DNA from: Channallabes apus
Lineage: Eukaryota > Chordata > Actinopteri > Siluriformes > Clariidae
Assembly (NCBI GenBank): GCA_030522415.1
Contig: CM060107.1
Span: forward strand, 5,754,847-5,818,846
DNA length: 64,000 nucleotides
Direction of reading: 5' to 3'
Part shown: in pieces, positions 56,813 to 64,000 of the stretch
Position numbering within the stretch: the first letter of the stretch is position 1
Layout: every line of letters starts with the position of its first letter
Position numbers and translations under genes: made by a program
Notes under the pieces: model-generated
What the model saw: only the letters and a program-made list of their open reading frames with translations
What the model was told of the DNA's origin: nothing
Database searches by the model: none

Positions 56813-58596
56813 TGTGAAAGAAAATTCTTCCACCTGTTGAAAGTTGCCTATAATTTAAAATATCAAACAGTTAACAAATTACTTACAATCAAAATTAAAG
56901 AAGATTTCAGACGCCACACAGAACTGGAAGAAGTAAGAGGATTTATTGCAGCAATAAAACCCAGTGAGCCGCACTTGCAATGCTTAGGTCGTAAATACAA
57001 GCACTGTCAAGAGCAGACTGACTTCACAGTAAAAGCACACACCTTTTATACACTTCAGGAGAAGGAGGGGGGAGTCCCGGGGAATTTCCCGACCCTTCCT
57101 CTATACACTCTTCTTGCTGACCACATCAAATTTTTATTCCATTATTATCCAGTTCTATCAATTGTTTTATTCCAGTTTCTATCAATTAATTCTTCCATTA
57201 TAATTATATTTCTCTCATCTTGTACCATTACATCATACACCTCGCTATCTGACTCCTCTCCATGCTCATAACTCTTTCCTGTTATTATTACACCTCCTTA
57301 TTTAACTTCTCCTTGCGCTTATCTGATTCTTACTATGCTTGAGAGCTTTTTCTCATTATCTGTACATTTTTCGAGTCTTTATAATAATATAGGGGTGTTG
57401 CTTGTTCTCAAGACTTTTTTTCCTCGTGTTTCTTTGGTTTATTCTTCATTTCTCAAGAGACCAGTCATGGGTAAGCGTCTCCTTTATACTACTGTACTTA
57501 ATTTATTTATTATTTTATTTGCCTTATTTTACCCTATTCAATGTTTATATACATTTTATTCTATTTTATAGCTAACTGCAACTTCTCCATGGATGACATC
57601 ATCCCTGTGGATGATTCGGACAGCCAGAACAGTTCAGCTCGTGTTCCTTCTGAGGACTTTTATTTCTGTCGATGCTTTTTACTCCTTGTGTTTTGTATTT
57701 TATGTTGGGCTTTTATACTTTGTGTTTTATATTATTATCATGTAGATACGCTTATTTTATCCTGTGTCTTACTCTTATTAAATATGTTATTCACAAAACT
57801 CTCTGTGGCTCTGATTTATTTCTTGTCTGTCCATCCAGTCTGTGTCCAAGGCCATTTTCACACACACATAGGGGAAACCCCTGCTCCGTGTCTCTTCCTT
57901 ATCACTCTGCGCACACACATTCTGTTGGCAGATTCCGGCCACCTGCGCACAGACACATACACACATTGTCTCCTGATCCTTCTGAATTTTGGTTTTAATG
58001 TATGATTGATTACATAGTCACCCCGTCAGCCCCCCTCTTATTAAGTTTCTATGGCCTGACCATCCGTTCTTTCCCTCATTAATCTTTTCAGGTTCGTCCA
58101 ATTATTTTTGATTTCTGGTCTTATGTCTCCCTTATCTTATCTTCTGTCCTTGGTTTTGTTGGCTGCTCCTGGTCTTTTCTACAGTTCTCAAGAGCCGGAC
58201 CATGTACTGTATAAGCATCTCTTTACTTGGTATTATGTAGATGCACATACTAGTTTATTTTTCCTACTTTATTAAGCTCTGTATTCTTAATATCTGATCG
58301 TGTGTCTTTTAGATCTTTGTCTATAATGTTACGTAAACATGTGTACGTGTATCTATCACTTGTTTTAATCCTTCATTAAGTGTGTGCGCTCACACTCTGC
58401 CAATTCCGACACCTGGCACCTTATCTTGTCTATGTTTTACGACCTGTCATGCTCCCCAGTTTCTAGGGACTTTCCAGTCTCTCTCTATTTTAGCTGTTCC
58501 TAACTCTTGTCCTGTCTTTTATACTATAATGGTACACTTATCGTTCTTTTTATATTTCTACTTGCATAAATATATGTTGATCAAAATTTGCTTACA
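56813..58596 (-). mobile_element. Solo LTR of an endogenous retrovirus-like element, 1784 bp
   Basis: TG and CA tips with a 4-bp AAAT duplication (56809-56812 and 58597-58600). The paralogous intron region of gene B (53205-53250) has the uninterrupted target with one AAAT, which proves both ends. On the minus strand a TATA box (GTATAAAAGG near 57050) is followed by AATAAA near 56950, giving a U3 of about 1.5 kb, a short R and a U5 of about 130 bp. No gag, pol or env is present. A 138-codon hydrophobic frame on the opposite strand (57591-58005) may be chance. The retroviral class is not determined. Confidence 0.8.
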
Positions 58597-58716
58597 AAAT
58601 GAATGAGAAATACTGAGATGTACTTTATAATCGTCTTGTGTTTAAACTCTTGACAACTGCATTTATGTTTTTTATTTTATTTTTACAGACACGTCTCCAG
58701 ATGTTATCATGACGTC

Positions 58717-59248
58717 ATGACCGCCTTTATTTTAATTTACATCGTATTGTGCACCAGGTTTGTGAGTAAGTACATTTTGGTTATAAAATAGATTAAAGAT
58801 AAGACATATAACATCTTGATATAAAAGCATAGGGTTAGGTATAGGGTAAGCTTGTTTAAATATGTGATAAAAAATAATCTATATTATAATTTTCCAGTCT
58901 TAGACCTCCTCTCTGCAGAACCTGAGATCAGTGTATCTGGTCCAGTGGGTTCTACAGCTGTCCTGCCGTGTCAACTGACGAGTGTAAACACTGACAGACT
59001 GTATATTAGGTGGAGCACTGAATCGGAGTCTGTGTTTGAGCGAAAGAATGGAGAGAAATACGTGGCTGAGGGATATGAGGGTCGTGTGGACGTTCCTGTG
59101 GAGGAGCTGCGTAAGGGGAACTGTTCACTGGTGTTCCACAATCTGACATTTACTGATACAGGAGTCTACACCAGCTACCAGATAATGAGACGCACCAATG
59201 GATCTCCGGATGTCAAAATGATCAACAGTGTTAAACTCTCCGTCCATA
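58717..59248 (+). CDS. Gene C: B7/butyrophilin-like V-set gene, 5' exons
   Basis: Exon 1 (58717-58765) begins ATG and encodes the leader MTAFILIYIVLCTRFV, with an A|GTAAGT donor in phase 1. Exon 2 (58919-59248, 330 bp) follows CTCTCTGCAG, and ends at a GTGAGT donor in phase 1. It encodes one V-set: Cys34, Trp48 in LYIRWSTE, GNCSL with Cys85, and DTGVYTSYQ with Ser102 where the second cysteine is expected. N-glycosylation motifs fall at about 84 and 91. A minor alternative acceptor (CCAG at 58896) is also in phase. Stalk and membrane exons equal to those of gene B would lie beyond the L2 that starts at 60868 and are outside the window. Compared with B, exon 2 is highly similar and the ATG is kept, so this is the better candidate for a working copy. 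Confidence 0.75.
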
Positions 59249-59467
59249 GTGAGTGTGTTTGGTCTCAGTAGATAATAAAGCTAGACACACAGTGTTTGTA
59301 AAGGCACCAAGTTCACTGTGTAACAAACAGTCTATTTGGAGCAAATTTTATGAAAATCTCAATGATTTTAATCCTAATAACTAAAACTTCTGCACTGAAC
59401 AGATAATTATGGACCTCTTCATGTCAGAACACACTACACCTGACACTCTTTATACTTCTGTTTCATT

Positions 59468-60662
59468 TAGAGCTGCAACAACTAATCGATAAAATCGATA
59501 ATTATCGATAATGAAATTTGTTGTCAACGAATGCCGTTATCGATTAGTTGGGCTGCTCACGTTATTGAGGCGCGCGACCACAAGATGCACAAATACACAC
59601 ACATACACAGTCACTCGCGCAATGGAGTTTACACAAGCGTTTGCAGGAAAAAGTGCGCGGCCCCAAGTCCAAGGTATGGGAGCAATTTACATTAAACGCT
59701 TCTTATCGGGTGTTAAAATTGAGCGTTTTCTGCCGTGCGTAGTGTCCGGTGAGTGCGGATGAAGTGCCGAGGGTTTTCTACACAGGAGTCAGTGAGGGTG
59801 TTCACACGGGCTTTGGTGACGTCCGTTTGTCCGGTTGCGCGGTTATACAGGGTTAAAAAAAACGTTGCATGCAGCTTTTTCTTGGCGCTCAAATCCCAAC
59901 AAACACAGGAAAACACTTCTAGTTCGTTTTCTTCACGTTCATTTTACACCTCGGAGGACCGGATATATCCCATCATCCTACACGCTATACAGAGGGAAAT
60001 GCGGGAAAAGGGCAAAATAAACAGAGTGAACCCAGTAGCAGCGAGTTTTCCTCTCCCTATGTCGCCGTATTACGAGAATGTCTAGTATAGCAAAATGGTC
60101 TATATATTATATAAATTATATAATATATATATATATTTTTTTTCTTTTATTGAGACAAAAAAAAAGGATAAAATACACACGAGAGGATCGAAATAAACCG
60201 TGTAAACCGTGAAAAGGATGTAGTAGCCACTTCAATTAAAAGTAATATAATCTAGAAGTCTATTCTTATTAAGTTGAATTAATTTAAGAGAATTTAAAAT
60301 TGAGGTCATTTTTTTATACACAGTATATACACACAGTCAACTTGCCATCTGCAATTACTGTTAAAAACAAAAATGTTGATTTACAAAAAATAAGGTTTAA
60401 ATGTCACAATTAAAGATAATTAAACTCTGTGGCTATTGCATTTTTTAAAGCTTACTTTTATACATAAATAATACCCTGATTTATGGTTTTATATAGTTAA
60501 GCAAAACGTCAAATTAAAGCGTCTAGCTTTTATCCAATTAATCGAGAGATATATATATAAGCAAAACGTCAAATTAAAGAAGCGTTTAGCTTTTATCCGA
60601 TTAATTGAAACAATAATCGGCCAAGTAACCGACTATCAAAATAATCGTTAGTTGCAGCCCTA
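59468..60662. mobile_element. hAT element in intron 2 of gene C
   Basis: Ends TAGAGCTGCAACAACTAATC and GTTAGTTGCAGCCCTA, with a perfect 8-bp GTTTCATT (59460-59467 and 60663-60670). Gene B has the corresponding site without the insertion. Near the right end a 38-bp segment is present twice (AAGCAAAACGTCAAATTAAA at about 60500 and 60560). No transposase recognised. Confidence 0.9.
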
Positions 60663-60867
60663 GTTTCATTACACACACACACACACTCTACATTTAAATA
60701 TCCTTCTTTAAACAAGAATTTATATATTCCAGAGAATACTTTTTCATTATTTGTACAGTGTATTAACTTAAAGTACTGTATCTCTCACACATGCACCACA
60801 CACACAGTTAGGATGTGTTGTAAATTTTCCATGTTTTTGTTATTAATTATTTTTATTAATTATTCAT

Positions 60868-63800
60868 TCATTCAGTTTTATTTGTATAGCGCTTTTAACA
60901 ATTGACATTGTGTCAAAACAGCTTTACACAATCAAAAGAATTATTTAAGTTTGTATGGAATGTGAATGTGTATGAATCAAAATGTTCAGATAGTCCCTGG
61001 TGAGCAAGCCCGAGGGCGACAGTGGCAAGGAAAAACTCCCTGAGATGGTAATAGGAAGAAACCTTGAGAGGAACCAGACTCGACAGGGAACCCATCCTCA
61101 TCTGGGTGAAACAGATAGCAGGAAATGATCTGCATTTATACTGTGTTAAGTGTTAGGTTCAGCTATAATAGTTGATGTTAATTGATGTTATAATAGTTGA
61201 TGTAAAATGGAGTCCAGTAATTATTCGAGACTCAGATAGACTTGTAGAAAGTTCCAGTCCTGAACTATCGAATTGTCAAGTCCTCAGAGAAACAGCTGAC
61301 AACACCAGTCGAGGCCAGAACCATCTTCTAAGTAGAGAGAATCATCCCCAGACACCAGGCACATCCTAAAGAGACACACGGGGCATCCATGCGATGAGAC
61401 CTCCAACCAGAAATCGGGCACCAGGATGGACCAGACAGGTCCGGAGGGCAGAGGGAGTCTGGATCACTGGCAGCTCAGGAACCACATGTGTAGCTCGACA
61501 GAGAGAGAGAGAGAAAGAGTGAAAGGGGGAGACAGGGGGAGAGAGGAAAGAGAAAGAGGGGGAGGAAGAGAAGAGGAGGAGAGATTGCAATTAGGTATGG
61601 TCACAGTCACAATGTCTAATGTGAATGTATATTTACTGTAGAGTGCAAGCAGGGACTCCGGCAGGACTAACTATGACAGCATAACTAAAGGGAGAGCCAG
61701 AAGGAAACACAAACATGAGGGCTCCCTGAGATGTAAAGCAAACAATCACCTCACCGTCAACAAACCTGAGTGATCAAATGAGACTGAGGAAGACAGCATC
61801 TAAAACATACCAGTTCACCATAATACTCTACGCCCATGAGTCCCCCAGATCTGCTCCTTTACCTTATGGCAAATCTATTTATAAAAATGCTTGGCTAAAT
61901 AAATAGGTTTTTAGCCTAGACTTAAACACTGAGACTGTGTCTGAGTCCCGAACACTATTTGGAAGACTATTCCATAATTTTGGGGCTTTGTAATAAAAAG
62001 ATCTGCCCCCAGCTGTAGTTTTCATAATACGCGGTACTGATAAGCAGCCTGCATCCTTTGACCGAAGTAGGCGTGGCGGATCGTAAGACACTAACAGTTC
62101 GCTCAGATACTGCGGGGCGAGACCATTTAATGCTTTATATGTCAAGAGTAGTATTTTAAAATCAATGCGAAATTTCACAGGGAGCCAATGCAGTGAAGAT
62201 AGGATAGGGGTGATGTGCTCATATCTTCTGGTTCTAGTGAGGACTCTCGCTGCTGCATTCTGGACTAGCTGAAGCTTGTTTATGCACCTAACTGAACAAC
62301 CAGACAGTAAGGCATTACAATAGTCCAACCTAGAAGTGATAAAAGCATGAACTAGTTTTTCTGCATCGTTTAGCGACAATATATTTCTTATTTTGGCGAT
62401 ATTTCTGAGGTGAAAGAATGCTATCCTGGTGATATTATCTACATGAGCTTCAAATGAAAGGCTGGAATCTATAATCACGCCGAGGTCTTTTACTGTTGCA
62501 CTTGACGGAACAGAAAGGCCATCTAAAGTTACGGTGTGATCTAAGATTTTACTTCTAGCTGTATGCGGTCCTATGACTAGAACTTCTGTCTTATCCGGAT
62601 TAAGCAGAAGGAAGTTAATTAGCATCCAATTTCTTATGTCCTGCACACATTGCTCAACTTTAGTAAGATGGTTTTTCTCATCAGGTTTTGTTGAGACGTA
62701 TAGCTGTGTGTCGTCAGCATAACAATGAAAACTAATACCATGCTTACGGATTATGTTGCCCAGAGGAAGCATGTAAAGGGAAAAAAGCAGTGGGCCTAAA
62801 ACTGAACCCTGCGGAACGCCAAACTCCACTAGAGAACATGCAGAATAATCACCATTTAAGTCTACATACTGATAACGATCGGTCAAATAGGATCTGAGCC
62901 AGGAGAGGGCTGTACCCTTAATTCCTACTACATTTTCTAATCTGTGAAGAAGAATAGCATGATCAATAGTGTCAAAAGCTGCACTGAGGTCGAGTAATAC
63001 AAGCATAGTTACACAACCCTGATCAGAGGCCAATAGGAGGTCATTTACTACTTTAACGAGTGCTGTTTCTGTGCTGTGATGAGGCCTAAATCCTGACTGA
63101 TACAGTTCATGTATGCCATTTCTATGTAGATATGAGCATAGCTGCTCCGCTACTATCTTTTCCAGAATCTTAGAGATAAAGGGGAGGTTTGATATTGGCC
63201 TGTAATTGGACAGCTGACAGGGGTCGAGGTCAGGTTTCTTAATTATTGGTTTAATAACTGCTACTTTAAAAGATTTTGGAACATAACCAATGCTGAGTGA
63301 GGAATTAATTATTCTCAACAGCGGTTCTGTTATTACTGGTACTATCTGTTTAAGAAAATGTGTCGGTATAGGATCTAATATACAGGTTGATGAATTTGCA
63401 GAAGAGATGAGTGAAATTAGTTCATTCTCTTCAAGAGGAGTAAAGTCTTCTAGGTTTGAATCTGACATGGCTAGGTTAACATCTGTATCAATCACATTGT
63501 TTGGTTTCAAAGTCTCAATTTTATGCCTAATATTTACAATTTTATTATTAAAAAAGTTCATGAAGTCCTCACTATTGCATGATGTTGTTGTGGAGATTTC
63601 TGTAGTGGTCTTATTTCTGGTTAATTTGGCTACGGTATTAAATAAAAATCTAGGATTATTTTTATTTTCTTCTATAAGAGTGGAGAGATACGTTGATCTA
63701 GCTACACTAAGAGCTTTCCTATAGTTCAGGATGCTCTCTTTCCATGCTATTTGAAATACCAATAATTTAGTTTGACGCCATTTACGCTCTAATTTCCGAG

Positions 63801-64000
63801 CAGTCTGTTTTAAAGTGCGCGTGTGATCGTTATACCAGGGAGCGAGTTTCTTATCTCTAATAATTTTTCTTTTAGCTGGATCTACATTATCTAAGGTACA
63901 ACGAAGTGTCGACTCTAAATATTCAGTCGCCTGATCAAGTTCTGTGGGGTCAGACGGTGGCCTAATCGAAGTTGGTAACTGTGGGAGATTACTGATAAAA
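60868..64000 (-). mobile_element. L2-type LINE, 3' UTR and ORF2, extends past the window
   Basis: Minus orientation. The tail (ATTCATTCATTCAGTTTTAT) is at 60868; the 3' UTR runs to about 61878 and ORF2 from there to the window edge. It lies in intron 2 of gene C. It is the best-preserved L2 copy here and defines the family for the others. Confidence 0.9.
61879..64000 (-). CDS. L2 ORF2: reverse transcriptase, 5' end outside the window
   Basis: Open without a stop for about 707 codons, from the window edge to TAA at 61879-61881. The first part ([26 protein letters not shown]) is the linker between endonuclease and reverse transcriptase in L2 elements. Then come [46 protein letters not shown] with the first catalytic Asp, [16 protein letters not shown], and [10 protein letters not shown] with the catalytic pair. 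The thumb and C-terminal region ends [15 protein letters not shown]. No frameshift was noticed. The endonuclease half lies beyond 64000, so full activity cannot be judged. Confidence 0.92.
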   Translation of the reverse strand, partial: FISNLPQLPTSIRPPSDPTELDQATEYLESTLRCTLDNVDPAKRKIIRDKKLAPWYNDHTRTLKQTARKLERKWRQTKLLVFQIAWKESILNYRKALSVARSTYLSTLIEENKNNPRFLFNTVAKLTRNKTTTEISTTTSCNSEDFMNFFNNKIVNIRHKIETLKPNNVIDTDVNLAMSDSNLEDFTPLEENELISLISSANSSTCILDPIPTHFLKQIVPVITEPLLRIINSSLSIGYVPKSFKVAVIKPIIKKPDLDPCQLSNYRPISNLPFISKILEKIVAEQLCSYLHRNGIHELYQSGFRPHHSTETALVKVVNDLLLASDQGCVTMLVLLDLSAAFDTIDHAILLHRLENVVGIKGTALSWLRSYLTDRYQYVDLNGDYSACSLVEFGVPQGSVLGPLLFSLYMLPLGNIIRKHGISFHCYADDTQLYVSTKPDEKNHLTKVEQCVQDIRNWMLINFLLLNPDKTEVLVIGPHTARSKILDHTVTLDGLSVPSSATVKDLGVIIDSSLSFEAHVDNITRIAFFHLRNIAKIRNILSLNDAEKLVHAFITSRLDYCNALLSGCSVRCINKLQLVQNAAARVLTRTRRYEHITPILSSLHWLPVKFRIDFKILLLTYKALNGLAPQYLSELLVSYDPPRLLRSKDAGCLSVPRIMKTTAGGRSFYYKAPKLWNSLPNSVRDSDTVSVFKSRLKTYLFSQAFL

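Noticed and set aside
57541..58005. 154-codon hydrophobic frame in the solo LTR
   Set aside because: Antisense to the TATA and poly(A) order of the LTR and low in complexity; not annotated as a gene.

Overview
This window is vertebrate, almost certainly teleost, nuclear DNA. It has spliced immunoglobulin-superfamily genes with GT-AG introns, long AC and AT microsatellites, and a dense mixture of fish-type mobile elements: L2 and Rex1-like LINEs, tRNA-derived SINEs, Tc1/mariner elements, Tol2-like hAT elements with 8-bp target duplications, a sushi-type chromovirus and solo LTRs. The repeat mix suggests an otophysan fish such as a catfish or characin, but that is an impression from memory. There are no bacterial operons.

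The host genes are four small single-V-domain receptor-like genes and several relics. (A1) 974-3659, minus: signal-peptide exon and V-set exon, with no later exons visible. (A2) 30757-35548, minus: a complete five-exon gene encoding about 235 residues (signal peptide, V-set, transmembrane helix, cytoplasmic tail with one ITIM, VTYITV). (B) 48826-53089, minus: a B7/butyrophilin-like V-set with stalk and transmembrane exon, but its ATG has become AGG. (C) 58717-59248, plus: the inverted duplicate of B with an intact ATG; its 3' exons lie beyond an L2 insertion and are not in the window. A truncated fragment of the B/C V-set exon is at about 13250-13345. A possible receptor tail exon (4100-5369) is split by a MITE. 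A1 and A2 share exon sizes and an ETS/PU.1-like motif upstream of the ATG.

Layout: 0-7 kb, gene A1 inside nested hAT, Harbinger-like and L2 insertions, then two copies of one MITE in opposite orientation. 7.7-9.7 kb, a Rex1-like LINE interrupted by another LINE tail fused to a tRNA-Leu fragment. 10.5-14.4 kb, a segmental duplicate of the 54.8-59 kb region, a 29-bp minisatellite in an LTR, and an L2 endonuclease relic. 16.3-21.7 kb, a full-length sushi-type LTR retrotransposon with a 5-bp target duplication and an internal L2. 22.4-26.4 kb, a Tc1 element, a large dinucleotide palindrome, an element carrying a higher-order hairpin array, and a tRNA-Gly SINE. 26.9-29.8 kb, an L2 3' end split by a mariner MITE. 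30.6-35.7 kb, gene A2. 35.8-48 kb, SINEs, hAT elements and LTRs. 48.8-60.8 kb, genes B and C as an inverted pair. 60.9-64 kb, an L2 copy whose ORF2 is open to the window edge.

Together the genes look like part of a fast-evolving receptor cluster. A2 has inhibitory-receptor architecture; B and C look like short ligand or adhesion proteins. Domain-level calls come from motifs I read in the sequence; family names are from general knowledge and were not checked against any database.
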